Origin: Pseudomonas sp. PDM04
GTDB taxonomy: Bacteria > Pseudomonadota > Gammaproteobacteria > Pseudomonadales > Pseudomonadaceae
Direction: 5' to 3'
Assembly (NCBI RefSeq): GCF_014851765.1
Contig: NZ_JACVAI010000007.1
Location: 62,001-126,000, forward strand
Length of the DNA stretch: 64,000 nt
Position numbers and translations under genes: made by a program. The notes beneath the pieces are model-generated. The model did no database searches. It was not told the origin of the DNA and saw only the letters and a list, made by a program, of their open reading frames with translations. Shown in pieces: positions 17,154-24,910 of the stretch. Numbering within the stretch: position 1 is the stretch's first letter; every line of letters starts with the position of its first letter.

Positions 17154-17765
17154 ATGGAAGCTCAACCAGAGAAGGGTTCGCCGGTGAAACTTAAGGAGCG
17201 CGGGGCATTATTTGCAGGTATGACACTGCTGAGCGTTTGGATTGCCCTGCTCGGGACGTCTCTGCTGTGGATGGTTGTGGGCATCTGCAAGTACTATGGC
17301 ATGGAGCTCAAAGGTGGCGATTGGGTGCAAGCCGCCGCTTCACTAACAGGGGTTGGTGCCGCTATCTTCATTGCCAACTCTCAACTACGACGTGATGCCT
17401 CTACGGAAAAAAACAAAAAGAAAGTTGCCTTAGCTGCTTTGGTAAAGATGGCGGAAGTTGCAGGGGTTGAAGTAAATCAGCTGTATTTGAATGCATCGCC
17501 AAACAATAGAAGCCCGATGCATTTGGAGCGTGTTCGGAGCATGGAAAGATCATTCATGGCAGTGGATATACTCAATCTGCCGGATGCGAAGATGGTTGAA
17601 CATGTCCTGCAAATTCGCAGCATGTTGGAGTATTCAGCCCAGCAGATGGAACTCGCGCATAATCTCATTGATACGAAAGCCGCCCATAGCGCATGGGAGT
17701 CATTGGTCGCTGCTCGTATTCTTATCAATGCTGCATCATTGAATCTTCGGCGCTTGGCCGAATGA
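17154..17765 (+). CDS. Second two-TM membrane protein, moron candidate
   Basis: 203 residues from the ATG at 17154; a TTG 69 bases upstream would add a Trp-rich amphipathic start (RNRWWQFEYEWYL). Two hydrophobic segments (GALFAGMTLLSVWIALLG and AASLTGVGAAIFIANS) flank a short loop, then a charged helical domain with KNKKKVALAALVKM. Organised like the 16313 protein. Overlaps the convergent gene at 17725 by 41 bases. Function unknown. Confidence 0.65.
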   Translation: MEAQPEKGSPVKLKERGALFAGMTLLSVWIALLGTSLLWMVVGICKYYGMELKGGDWVQAAASLTGVGAAIFIANSQLRRDASTEKNKKKVALAALVKMAEVAGVEVNQLYLNASPNNRSPMHLERVRSMERSFMAVDILNLPDAKMVEHVLQIRSMLEYSAQQMELAHNLIDTKAAHSAWESLVAARILINAASLNLRRLAE

Positions 17766-18105
17766 CATCGTCGCCGGGATCTCTCGCAATCTCAGCCATG
17801 CTCTTCTCGTAAAGCTCACGCGACACCTTTTCTGTTATCTCATAAGGTGTCGTGACACAGCGCAGCATCCAAGCTTGCGTCTCGAAGTCGGCGGCGATGA
17901 GGTTCATCAGCAGCAGTTGGTGAACCTCCTGCTGGCTGTTGATGCCGTGGGCCTTCATGACCTGCTTGAGGTCAGGTTTAAACACCCCTGCAACCTCCAC
18001 CGTGAACTTCTCGATGCCCAAGGCGGCGTCCTTCGCTGCTGCCTTCTCGCGCTTCCGGCGCTGCTTGAGCGCTTCCGCCGTCGGCTCCTGCTGTTCCTCG
18101 GCCAT
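17725..18105 (-). CDS. Unknown phage protein with basic N-terminus
   Basis: 126 residues from the ATG at 18105. Residues 8-30 are strongly charged and helical (EALKQRRKREKAAAKDA); the rest is helical (KQVMKAHGINSQQEVHQLLL). Possibly nucleic-acid-binding. It ends inside the convergent membrane-protein gene's 3' end. Confidence 0.6.
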   Translation of the reverse strand: MAEEQQEPTAEALKQRRKREKAAAKDAALGIEKFTVEVAGVFKPDLKQVMKAHGINSQQEVHQLLLMNLIAADFETQAWMLRCVTTPYEITEKVSRELYEKSMAEIARDPGDDVIRPSAEDSMMQH

Positions 18106-18186
18106 GGCCTGCCTCTTCAATTCCGTGGGCCGGTATATCCAGCCATGTCTGTCGTCGGCGCTGGCGCACCTGGTGGCTGATGCGTC

Positions 18187-18711
18187 TCATCGAAAAGCTG
18201 GCTTCATCTTCGGGTAATCGATGGCGTAGTCCTTGAGAAGCCGCAGGAGCAGCGTCGAGCTGATGCCGATGGCTTCGTGGCAGTTCTTCCGGTTCATGCC
18301 CTTGGCCATGCACTCCTTGATCTGGATGACCATCAGCGCTTCGGATTCTGGGGTGATTTTGTTCGGCGCCACCGCATGCTTCACGCCGACGGTGAACTCG
18401 ATCCCGTAGCGCCGGGCGATCCCGCGCAAGACTCCCCGTGTTATCCCTTCCTTCTCGCAGATCTCGACGGCGTTGAGCGTCCTCGCCAATACCCTGATGC
18501 GCGCCGCCTGCTGGTCGGTTTCAAGCTTCGCCGCCGACCCCTGGAAGTTTGGGGTTTGTCGTCTCTGCTCAACGGTTTTCGGCGGGGCCGTTTCAGGCCC
18601 TGTGATTTTGCCGCCCATGGCCAGGTACTGGGCGACCTGCGCCGCCAGTTGGTGGCGGGCCGGGTCGTGCGCCTTGATCGCGCTGAGTTCGTTGCTGATG
18701 TATGCACTCAT
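18187..18711 (-). CDS. Putative DNA-binding protein with two HTH-like segments
   Basis: 174 residues. EICEKEGITRGVLRGIARRYGIEF and KNCHEAIGISSTLLLRLLKDYAI both look like helix-turn-helix units. It overlaps the exonuclease gene by four bases, in the recombination cluster, so it may regulate or assist that cluster. The exact role is unknown. Confidence 0.65.
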   Translation of the reverse strand: MSAYISNELSAIKAHDPARHQLAAQVAQYLAMGGKITGPETAPPKTVEQRRQTPNFQGSAAKLETDQQAARIRVLARTLNAVEICEKEGITRGVLRGIARRYGIEFTVGVKHAVAPNKITPESEALMVIQIKECMAKGMNRKNCHEAIGISSTLLLRLLKDYAIDYPKMKPAFR

Positions 18712-19475
18712 GCTGCTTTACTCCTGAGAGCCTTTTCGTAGTCATCGACCAGCAGCTTGAATTCCCAGAGGTCTTCTTCCATCTTCTCGATGTAGTCGTC
18801 GTCGCGCTTGAATTCGCGCCACCAGAGCTGGCGGCCGACGGGTTTCAGAAGGGGGCAGTACATCCCGATATGCCACCACTTGCGGTCAGTGATCCACATG
18901 CAGCCTTGCACCTGGTCAATCACGTCGCTGGCGTCGTTGTCGATGTGGAAGGATCGGAGCTTGTCGGGGGCCAGGAAGCATTTGTACTCGCTGCCGCCAT
19001 CTTCTCCGATGAAGCCGTCTGCGCTGGCGCCGAAGAAGCCATCGTCAGTTTTGACCAGTCCAACTTGAGTGACGATCAGGCCTGTCTGCAGCTCATGCTC
19101 CATTCGGGCGTCCGGCTCTAGTTCGTGACCGCGGCGCATCTGCCACGTTTCAAAGCCGCCATCCAGCGGGGCGCCCCCGATCCGCTCAACCGCCAGCTCG
19201 AAGGCGTAGGTGAGGGCGGCATTCGACGGCTCGCCCACCTTTTCCCCATCCAGCGCCTTCTGGACTACCTCAGCCTTGGGGCCAGCCTTGTATCCAGCAA
19301 GATCGCGCGCACGCGCCTCGCTGTGTCCGGCCAGAATGGCGTCGACGTAGGTGCGTTGCTGGGCGGTCAGACCATTTACCTTGGAGCGAGCGGTGCTGAA
19401 CATACTCGCGGTTATGCAGCCGGCGCGCTCCTTAAGCCAGATGTCGCTGCCCTGGGCGCAATTGATGATGATCAT
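18708..19475 (-). CDS. YqaJ/lambda-exonuclease-type recombinase nuclease
   Basis: 255 residues, a normal size for the family. The PD-(D/E)XK core is visible: Asp153 (SADG), Glu163 and Lys165 (SEYK). The enzyme degrades one strand of duplex DNA in the 5'-3' direction to yield a 3' tail for annealing. It overlaps the ERF gene by four bases, the classic exonuclease-annealase pair. Cytoplasmic, active in phage replication and recombination. Confidence 0.9.
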   Translation of the reverse strand: MIIINCAQGSDIWLKERAGCITASMFSTARSKVNGLTAQQRTYVDAILAGHSEARARDLAGYKAGPKAEVVQKALDGEKVGEPSNAALTYAFELAVERIGGAPLDGGFETWQMRRGHELEPDARMEHELQTGLIVTQVGLVKTDDGFFGASADGFIGEDGGSEYKCFLAPDKLRSFHIDNDASDVIDQVQGCMWITDRKWWHIGMYCPLLKPVGRQLWWREFKRDDDYIEKMEEDLWEFKLLVDDYEKALRSKAA

Positions 19476-20230
19476 GGTTTTGCCTCCAGAGTCTCTTTCC
19501 GCTTGGTGACGGCGATCTTCACCGTGTCGTAGCCGGTCTTGTCGCCGCTGGCCTGAAGCACCTTCAGAGCTGCTTGCCAGACATCCTTCAATTCGTCAGG
19601 AGAGGTCACTTGCCCGACCCGTTCAAGGATGTCCTCGACCACCTGGGCGCGCATGTCATCGGTGTCCGATCCGTCCGCCGTTTGCGCGTCATCGTCTCGA
19701 GTCTCGCTGGTGGTTATGTTCAGCAGCGCGCACATGACGTAGCGCTTGCCGTAGGTGGTGGAGGAACCAACTGCCTGGACCTCGTTACGCCCTTTGCCGA
19801 TGTCGGCCGGCAAGGTCATCGTGGTCTGCTCGCGATGCCCGTCACGGTGCATCAGGATGCCGGTGACGCTGATTGCCTTTTCGAGGTTTTCAACCTTGAA
19901 GGTGATCGCGAAGCCGTGTCGTTGCATGATCGGCTTGATGATGCGAGTGATATCGTCCAGCGTCGCGTAGGCGTTGCCGGTGTGCAGGTTCACCGCGGCT
20001 TCGAACACCGTCGGTATCTCGCACTGCATTTGAGCCATCCCCGCGTTGAAGGCGGCTTCAGCCGTTTTGGCTTGCATCCGTTCGTGCATCGCCAGCAGGC
20101 GCTCCATCTTTTCGATGTCGCAGCTCGGGTCGGCGGCCGCCCGGCTGATGACGGCCATGATGCTGTTGTCCGTCGAGATCGGCACGACGGCTTGCCGGCG
20201 TTGCTCCGGCATGATGATTTCGGTGGACAT
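19472..20230 (-). CDS. ERF-family single-strand annealing protein
   Basis: 252 residues. The ERF core at residues 60-165 contains MQCEIPTVFEAA, ATLDDITRIIKPIM and QAVGSSTTYGKRYVMCALL, typical of P22 Erf-like annealases. It coats 3' single strands and pairs homologous strands; partner is the YqaJ exonuclease encoded next. The C-terminal 70 residues are the variable, acidic oligomer/SSB-contact region. Confidence 0.9.
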   Translation of the reverse strand: MSTEIIMPEQRRQAVVPISTDNSIMAVISRAAADPSCDIEKMERLLAMHERMQAKTAEAAFNAGMAQMQCEIPTVFEAAVNLHTGNAYATLDDITRIIKPIMQRHGFAITFKVENLEKAISVTGILMHRDGHREQTTMTLPADIGKGRNEVQAVGSSTTYGKRYVMCALLNITTSETRDDDAQTADGSDTDDMRAQVVEDILERVGQVTSPDELKDVWQAALKVLQASGDKTGYDTVKIAVTKRKETLEAKP

Positions 20231-20240
20231 GACGGCCTCC

Positions 20241-21344
20241 TCAGAAATGGATGGTGATGTTCGGAATTTCCCGGCGGGCGATTTTCAGAACGATGGCCTT
20301 GGCCAGTTCTTCGGTGATGTTCATCGACATCAGCGCCTCTTTGGCGGCGCCCATGATCTTCACCTTGTGGGCCTGATCGGCTTCGCGCTCCTGCTGCTGG
20401 CGAGCGGCTTCATTCGCTTCCGCTTGCTGGCGGGCAACTTCGGCAAGACGGGCTTGCTTTACGGCTTCAGCTTGGCGCTGTTCGGCGGCGATCCGCTCTT
20501 GCTCGGCGCGCTGCTCTGCTTCAACGCGCTGGCGTTCCGCCTGCTCGGCCTGAAGCTGTAATTGCAGGCGCTGGTTCTCGGCCTCCCGCTTCTCCCGCTC
20601 GGCGGCATCGATCAGGGCCTGTTCACGCTGGGCAGCTGCTTCCCGCTCAGCCCGGACCCGTTCTTCCGCTTCTTGCTGGGCGCGCTCGGCTGCTTCACGG
20701 GCGATCGCTGCTTCTCGGTCGGCCAGGGCGCGGGCTTCTGCCTCAGCGCGCAGCCGGGCCAGCTCTGCCTGCTCGGCTTCGTACCGCGCACGCTCTGCGT
20801 GCAGGGCGCGCAGCTTTGCCAGTGTCTCGTCCTTCACCTGGGCGGCTTCGGCCAAGAACTCTTCCCAGGTATCGTTTACCGCAACCAATTCGAGGATGGC
20901 GATGATGTGGCCGACTTGGCCGGCGCTCGGCGCGCCCTCGAAAATCAGAAAGTCTTTCATGGCCTGGATGCCATCGACGTGCTTGTCTTTGCGGGCCTGC
21001 TCAGCCTCTTCCCACTCGGTCAGAGGCTGGCGGGTGGCGTCGCGCAGGGCGTCCATCTTGGTGACGAACTCGCGCAGCTCAGCCTCGACGACCTTTGGCA
21101 TTTCCTTCAGGCGCTTCAGGTAGTCGCGACCAGGCTTCTCGACCGCTGTCTTGGACTTGCTGACGGTCGCTGCCAGGCTGGCAATGCGCGCGCGGCCCTT
21201 GGCGGTCTTGAGGTCCGGAACCTCGCCGGTGACTTCTGCCTTTACCGCCTCGAAGAACTGGCCCAGGCCGCCTGCCACGTAGATGGCTGGCGCGTTGTCG
21301 GCGCTGATGTCGTCAATCGTGATGACTTGCTGTTGTGCGGACAC
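20241..21344 (-). CDS. Long coiled-coil phage protein of the recombination cluster
   Basis: 367 residues from the GTG with AAGGA upstream; an ATG seven codons earlier is possible. The middle (residues 170-320) is an uninterrupted Ala/Glu/Arg/Gln coiled coil, often annotated TolA-like by composition, between a helical N-domain (ISADNAPAIYVAGGLGQFF) and a C-terminal motif (ITEELAKAIVLKIARREIPNI). Co-transcribed with ERF and exonuclease, so a recombination accessory role is likely. Confidence 0.7.
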   Translation of the reverse strand: MSAQQQVITIDDISADNAPAIYVAGGLGQFFEAVKAEVTGEVPDLKTAKGRARIASLAATVSKSKTAVEKPGRDYLKRLKEMPKVVEAELREFVTKMDALRDATRQPLTEWEEAEQARKDKHVDGIQAMKDFLIFEGAPSAGQVGHIIAILELVAVNDTWEEFLAEAAQVKDETLAKLRALHAERARYEAEQAELARLRAEAEARALADREAAIAREAAERAQQEAEERVRAEREAAAQREQALIDAAEREKREAENQRLQLQLQAEQAERQRVEAEQRAEQERIAAEQRQAEAVKQARLAEVARQQAEANEAARQQQEREADQAHKVKIMGAAKEALMSMNITEELAKAIVLKIARREIPNITIHF

Positions 21345-21387
21345 GGGAAATCCTTGCCGCGACATGCGCAGCGCTTGAAGGTGTGGG

Positions 21388-21504
21388 TTATTGAGTTACG
21401 CGATCAGCGAGAGCGCTGAGCAGCATCAGGAAGGTGCAGAGGGATAGGGCGGAGAATGAGCCGCGCCAGATGAGGAGGCGCCGGGTGCGCTGGTGGGCGG
21501 TCAC
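21388..21504 (-). CDS. Small single-TM protein (38 residues)
   Basis: GTG start overlapping the TGA of the zinc-ribbon gene upstream (GTGA). N-terminus is basic (TAHQRTRRLLIWR), followed by SFSALSLCTFLMLLSALA, one membrane helix. Below normal gene-calling length, but the coupling suggests it is translated. Confidence 0.45.
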   Translation of the reverse strand: MTAHQRTRRLLIWRGSFSALSLCTFLMLLSALADRVTQ

Positions 21505-21704
21505 GACGAAGCGCCCATCATGTCGTCACCGAAGCACTCGCCGTTGCACACTTCGCTGCCGCACTCACGGCACTGATCTTCGGCTTGCACATCGCGCTGG
21601 CAATTCTCGCCGCCACAATGTGGGCACCTGGTCCCGGTGAGATTTCCATAGGGGCCGACCCAGTGGATCCCAATCCTGTTGCATTGGCCGCAGATCATGG
21701 TCAT
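21501..21704 (-). CDS. Zinc-ribbon-like small protein
   Basis: 67 residues with four paired Cys motifs: CGQC (5-8), CPHC, CREC and CNGEC. It probably binds two zinc ions. Overlaps neighbours on both sides by four bases. Such proteins in phage early operons may bind RNA, DNA or host enzymes; nothing more specific can be claimed. Confidence 0.65.
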   Translation of the reverse strand: MTMICGQCNRIGIHWVGPYGNLTGTRCPHCGGENCQRDVQAEDQCRECGSEVCNGECFGDDMMGASS

Positions 21705-21904
21705 GCCTTCACCTCATATGCCACGGTCCACTCACCGCACAGACAGGCCCGGCCGCTCCATGCGTGGACGTTCGGAATGCCGGCGTCATGGGCCAGCGAC
21801 AGGGCGCCCAGCCACTTTGCGTGGGTGAAGGCCAAGATCATGCGGTCGGCGGCCAACTCTTCAATCTGCTCATCGATCAGCGTTTTCACGATAGGCGTGA
21901 TCAT
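21701..21904 (-). CDS. Unknown 67-residue protein
   Basis: Helical (DEQIEELAADRMILAFTHAKWL) with ACLCGEW near the C-terminus. Four-base overlaps on both sides. Function unknown. Confidence 0.6.
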   Translation of the reverse strand: MITPIVKTLIDEQIEELAADRMILAFTHAKWLGALSLAHDAGIPNVHAWSGRACLCGEWTVAYEVKA

Positions 21905-22116
21905 GCTGCAGCACTCCTGATCTCCGCATTGCGCTCGACGAACTTGGCATCCAGCACATTGCGGTAGCGGTTGGCAGTCGGGGCGTCGATGATCTCGGCG
22001 AACTCCGCCATTTCGATCATGCCCATGACGAAGGTGCGGTCGGGCACAGGAGTGCAGGACCGCCGGATCTTGGCGATTTCAAGGCCCAGGCGGGCCATGG
22101 CGACATGGTTGCTCAT
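21901..22116 (-). CDS. Unknown 71-residue protein
   Basis: Helical protein, RLGLEIAKIRRSC then MIEMAEFAEIIDAPTANRYR. Coupled to neighbours by ATGA overlaps in the early operon. Function unknown. Confidence 0.6.
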   Translation of the reverse strand: MSNHVAMARLGLEIAKIRRSCTPVPDRTFVMGMIEMAEFAEIIDAPTANRYRNVLDAKFVERNAEIRSAAA

Positions 22117-22541
22117 AGCTCGTCGTCCTCTGCCTGGGCGATCAGTGCGTCATCAGCCAGCGGTGCGAGAAGCGATTCCGCAATCTCTCCCAGCTTGCCG
22201 AATGGGTGGTCGCTGTGACCCAGTAGCTCGTTCACGGCCACCTTGTCGCCCTTGCCGTAGGCCGTGGTGATCAACAGCCAGCCCAGGGCGGAGGTGTGCA
22301 CCTCACAGTCAGCAAGGCGCTTGTTTGCGTACTCATCCACCGCCAGGGCGAACTCTTCGGCCTTCACGCCCTGAGGCGAGCACATGCGGCGCTGGAACTT
22401 CACGTCGCGGCCGTAGCGGACCAACTGCTCGGTGGCGTTGTACAGCCATTCAGCCCGGGCCAGTTCCTGCGGGCTCTCGCTCACCGGAGGCGGCGACTTG
22501 GCGTCATGCATCGCCTGACAGATATTCAGTGCTGCGTTCAT
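22113..22541 (-). CDS. Unknown 142-residue phage protein
   Basis: Mostly helical; contains WLYNATEQLVRYGRDVKFQRRM and GWLLITTAYGKGDKVAVNEL. No membrane segment. It ends by overlapping the next gene. Family not recognised. Confidence 0.6.
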   Translation of the reverse strand: MNAALNICQAMHDAKSPPPVSESPQELARAEWLYNATEQLVRYGRDVKFQRRMCSPQGVKAEEFALAVDEYANKRLADCEVHTSALGWLLITTAYGKGDKVAVNELLGHSDHPFGKLGEIAESLLAPLADDALIAQAEDDEL

Positions 22542-22560
22542 GGTCGCCTCCAGGGTGGCG

Positions 22561-22758
22561 TTATTCGGCGGGAATCAGCTTGAACAGCTCGATCTCGTCG
22601 ATTGGGTAAGCGCCGTTTTGCTCGCCGTAAAACCAGCGCTTGCTGTCGTTCAGCTCGGTGACCTCGACGCACGCTTGCTCAACGCCATCCAAAATCATCA
22701 GGTACGAGGCACCCGGTTTGGCGTCTGGCAGATCTTCAACCTTGATCCAATCGCTCAT
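22561..22758 (-). CDS. Small acidic phage protein (65 residues)
   Basis: MSDWIKVEDLPDAKPGASYL resembles small conserved phage proteins that begin with WIKVEDxLP. Beta-rich, acidic. Good spacing to the upstream CxxC gene (about 21 bases). Function unknown. Confidence 0.6.
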   Translation of the reverse strand: MSDWIKVEDLPDAKPGASYLMILDGVEQACVEVTELNDSKRWFYGEQNGAYPIDEIELFKLIPAE

Positions 22759-22779
22759 GGCGACCTCCAGTGTTTGGGG

Positions 22780-23085
22780 TTAGGCGGGGTGTATTGCTTG
22801 GGCTGGAACCCTGCAGATAAGGCCGAACTCTTCGCCGATTTCGATAACTTCTCGGAACGGAAGCCCGTCATCAGCGAGCAAGCCGTCGCGCTCTGCGTCG
22901 AACTGCCAGATCAAATCCACGAGGCTGTCGCAGCCCATGCAGGTCTTGACGGCGTAAAAATCACCGTCCCACTTCCCGGCAATATTGATGTAGCGCTCAC
23001 CTGGGACGATGGTCCGCCGGCAGCACTCGCAGTTGTGCGGGCTCCTGGCTTTGATGATGTTTTTGCTTTGGAATGAATCGCTCAT
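22780..23085 (-). CDS. Small metal-binding-type phage protein
   Basis: 101 residues. CECC near residue 19 and CMGC near residue 49 form a two-CxxC zinc-ribbon-like unit (KARSPHNCECCRRTIVPGER and AVKTCMGCDSLVDLIW). Likely zinc-bound. Start follows GGAGAGAG. Role unknown. Confidence 0.65.
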   Translation of the reverse strand: MSDSFQSKNIIKARSPHNCECCRRTIVPGERYINIAGKWDGDFYAVKTCMGCDSLVDLIWQFDAERDGLLADDGLPFREVIEIGEEFGLICRVPAQAIHPA

Positions 23086-23103
23086 GACTCTCTCCGGGCG
23101 GGT

Positions 23104-23325
23104 TCACCTGTATTCGTCAACACTCTTTCTTCCCGCTGGTTGCCGATGGGCGCGGGGTGAGTGCTGACGGGTAGAGGCGGGGAAGGGTGGGTGCAGATGG
23201 CCGGAGCTGATCCCGGCATGGCTGGACTCAAACCAGTCTACGTTTAACGATTTCGAGCGCGTCGATTCGCCAGCATCAAGCGGGTCTGACCGTTCTGCCG
23301 TCTCCGGCGGACTATGCTTGCGCAT
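23104..23325 (-). CDS. Possible 73-residue protein
   Basis: Starts with ATG after AGGGATCGG. Low-complexity Ser/Pro/His-rich composition makes it doubtful; it fills the gap between the 34-residue frame and the CxxC protein on the same strand. Confidence 0.3.
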   Translation of the reverse strand: MRKHSPPETAERSDPLDAGESTRSKSLNVDWFESSHAGISSGHLHPPFPASTRQHSPRAHRQPAGRKSVDEYR

Positions 23326-23337
23326 CCGATCCCTGAA

Positions 23338-23442
23338 CTACATCAGGGGTGTTTTCCCGTACGTGAGCCCGTCAGCCCGGGCATTCATCTGCTTGTTGCG
23401 GTGATGCAGGTGGGCGGTTATAGGCCGCAGTTTCGTCCGCAT
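23338..23442 (-). CDS. Possible 34-residue basic peptide
   Basis: MRTKLRPITAHLHHRNKQMN followed by ARADGLTYGKTPLM. Basic and His-rich. No strong ribosome site. Its first codons lie in the left arm of the 19-base inverted repeat. Confidence 0.3.
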   Translation of the reverse strand: MRTKLRPITAHLHHRNKQMNARADGLTYGKTPLM

Positions 23443-23592
23443 CGGGGTGTGATCTGGCCGGCGCTGATCTCCGGCTTTGCTGGCTTGGAAGCGGAGCCAT
23501 CCAGCTGCTCAATTCACTGCATTTCTGCATGTGGCCGCTTGTACCTAGTAAACAGCGCATCAGCCTGCGCATTCAGATCACACCCCGATGCG
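23438..23592. repeat. Perfect 19-base inverted repeat with 117-base loop
   Basis: CGCATCGGGGTGTGATCTG at 23438-23456 is the exact reverse complement of 23574-23592. Such a long perfect match does not arise readily by chance. It could form an RNA hairpin in the leftward early transcript or bind a protein at two sites. Confidence 0.8.
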
Positions 23593-23666
23593 CTCTCACA
23601 GAGAGGATCGGGTGGGTTCAAGGCAGCTTTCAGCGTGACCACCCACGCTCTCAACCATCGCTGCAT
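23514..23666 (-). CDS. Possible 50-residue protein
   Basis: The frame MQRWLRAWVVTLKAALNPPD to RYKRPHAEMQ has natural-looking composition and runs uninterrupted between the methyltransferase and the small frames downstream. No good ribosome site; the right arm of the inverted repeat lies inside it. Confidence 0.35.
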   Translation of the reverse strand: MQRWLRAWVVTLKAALNPPDPLCESASGCDLNAQADALFTRYKRPHAEMQ

Positions 23667-23703
23667 AAGGGCAGTTTTCGTCAGGCTGACGTGGCGCTGG
23701 TTG

Positions 23704-24465
23704 TTAGGCTGCTGCTGGAATCACGACCAGCACGGTGTTGACCATGGTCCCGGCTTGCTTGAATGAGGCCTCCGGCAACGTTTCGATACTTCCGCCGCGC
23801 CGCTCTACGATCCCGCGAAAGTCTCGGGTCAGTGCGTCGTCGCGGAAGGTCACACCGGAAGGCATGATCGCCACCAGCCGGCCCCCTGGCTTCAAGAACT
23901 TCAGTGCGTGGACAACGTGGTGGATGTCGCTGCGTTTCTTGTCGAAGGGCGGATTCATCAGAACGCGGTCATAGATTGGCTTCGGCTCGAGCTGTAGGAA
24001 GTCGCCCGGCTCTGAAACGCCCGACAGTGGTAGCTTCAGTTCAACCAGCGCCTTATGGTTGTCAGGGAGCAGTTCGTGCATATCGACAATCACGCCTACC
24101 GCCGCAGAGTTTGCGGCCACCGCCAGGGCGCCGCGTCCTGCGCTTGGCTCCAGCACCATCATCCCGTCCCCAATCATGGCGAGATCCGCAGCCTGTTTTG
24201 CAATGTGCGGCGGGGTAGGGAAGAACCCGAAGTCCTGCGGTACGGTGACTTCACCTGTCATCAAGATGTTTTCGATCGCGTCGGCGGCGTCACTGGCGAA
24301 CAGGTGAGCTTTTGCCTTGGTGTTCCACTTACCGCCAGCGGCTTTCAGGGTCTTGTCGAGGCGCTGGTAAAGGTTCTTGTCGAGCTGACCGCCGGTGATG
24401 AAAAGCTTGTTGCCTTCGGTGCGCGAGGCGCTGAGCAGCGCCATCACTTCGTTGTCGACTTTCAT
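23704..24465 (-). CDS. SAM-dependent DNA methyltransferase (NPPF type)
   Basis: 253 residues from the ATG after GGGAGTCACAA. SAM-binding motif LEPSAGRGAL is near residues 105-114 and the catalytic NPPF at 161-164, the gamma order of N6-adenine methylases. The N-terminal 90 residues (FITGGQLDKNLYQRLDKTL) are a phage-specific extension. First major gene of the leftward early operon. No nuclease partner, so it probably shields phage DNA from restriction. Second methylase of the prophage. Confidence 0.85.
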   Translation of the reverse strand: MKVDNEVMALLSASRTEGNKLFITGGQLDKNLYQRLDKTLKAAGGKWNTKAKAHLFASDAADAIENILMTGEVTVPQDFGFFPTPPHIAKQAADLAMIGDGMMVLEPSAGRGALAVAANSAAVGVIVDMHELLPDNHKALVELKLPLSGVSEPGDFLQLEPKPIYDRVLMNPPFDKKRSDIHHVVHALKFLKPGGRLVAIMPSGVTFRDDALTRDFRGIVERRGGSIETLPEASFKQAGTMVNTVLVVIPAAA

Positions 24466-24620
24466 TTGTGACTCCCGGTTGTTTTCCCAATGCACCCGTC
24501 ACCAGGTGCATCAGTGAAAAATTCCGTGTTGCTCTCCGCTCCATGCGCGGCGCCTCGGTTTCCCCACCTGGCCGGCGTCACACATTTCGTGTTCGGTGTT
24601 CTTCGCCGGCTGGCTTGCAT
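24462..24620 (-). CDS. Possible 52-residue leader protein, basic N-terminus
   Basis: MQASRRRTPNTKCVTPARWG to TGSHK, starting 10 bases after GGGAGG and ending in an ATGA overlap with the methyltransferase start. This coupling favours translation. The Arg-rich N-terminus is reminiscent of N-type antiterminators, but no sequence match is claimed. Confidence 0.35.
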   Translation of the reverse strand: MQASRRRTPNTKCVTPARWGNRGAAHGAESNTEFFTDAPGDGCIGKTTGSHK

Positions 24621-24733
24621 GGTTTGGCGTCCTCCCATATGGGGAGTCCGGCAGGTTCCAGAGCCTGCATGGAGATCGAAATTTGTGTTTCGCGCTGTGC
24701 CCGTTGCCGGGGATCGATCCGCGAAGATTCCTG

Positions 24734-24747
24734 ATTGTTAAAGAGCG
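24734..24747 (-). promoter_or_regulatory. boxA-like antitermination site
   Basis: On the minus strand the leader reads CGCTCTTTAACAAT, almost identical to bacterial rRNA boxA and like lambda nut boxA. It lies 50-60 bases after the leftward promoter, the expected position for Nus-factor-dependent antitermination. Confidence 0.65.
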
Positions 24748-24794
24748 GCGGGTCTGTTGAGTCCCTACGCTGCGTTCGTCGCTGCGATGGACTT

Positions 24795-24823
24795 AAATTA
24801 GCAAGTGCTAATTCATATCGCAA
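24795..24823 (-). promoter_or_regulatory. Leftward early promoter (PL-like)
   Basis: TTGCGA and TAATTT on the minus strand have a 17-base spacer. Two operator palindromes overlap it, so repressor binding would block it. It would drive the leftward early operon. Confidence 0.6.
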
Positions 24824-24838
24824 TAGCAAATGCTAAAT
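24797..24838. promoter_or_regulatory. Left operators of the phage repressor
   Basis: Two palindromes: ATTAGCAAGTGCTAAT at 24797-24812 and TAGCAAATGCTA at 24824-24835. They match the ATTAGCAAnnGCTAAT sites next to cro at 27166-27220, giving the lambda-like OL/OR symmetry. Confidence 0.8.
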
Positions 24839-24853
24839 TATTTTTCTGCGGGC

Positions 24854-24886
24854 GAAAAAAAGCCCGCTGGAAGGCGGGCTGCTTTT
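24854..24886 (-). terminator. Terminator of the repressor operon
   Basis: Stem AGCCCGC/GCGGGCT. On the minus strand a seven-T run follows, ending the repressor-HipA-like-DUF3037-like transcript. A GCTTTTT on the other side makes it partly bidirectional, also shielding against the leftward operon. Confidence 0.85.
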
Positions 24887-24910
24887 TGCTGATTGGTCGT
24901 CGAAAAGGCT

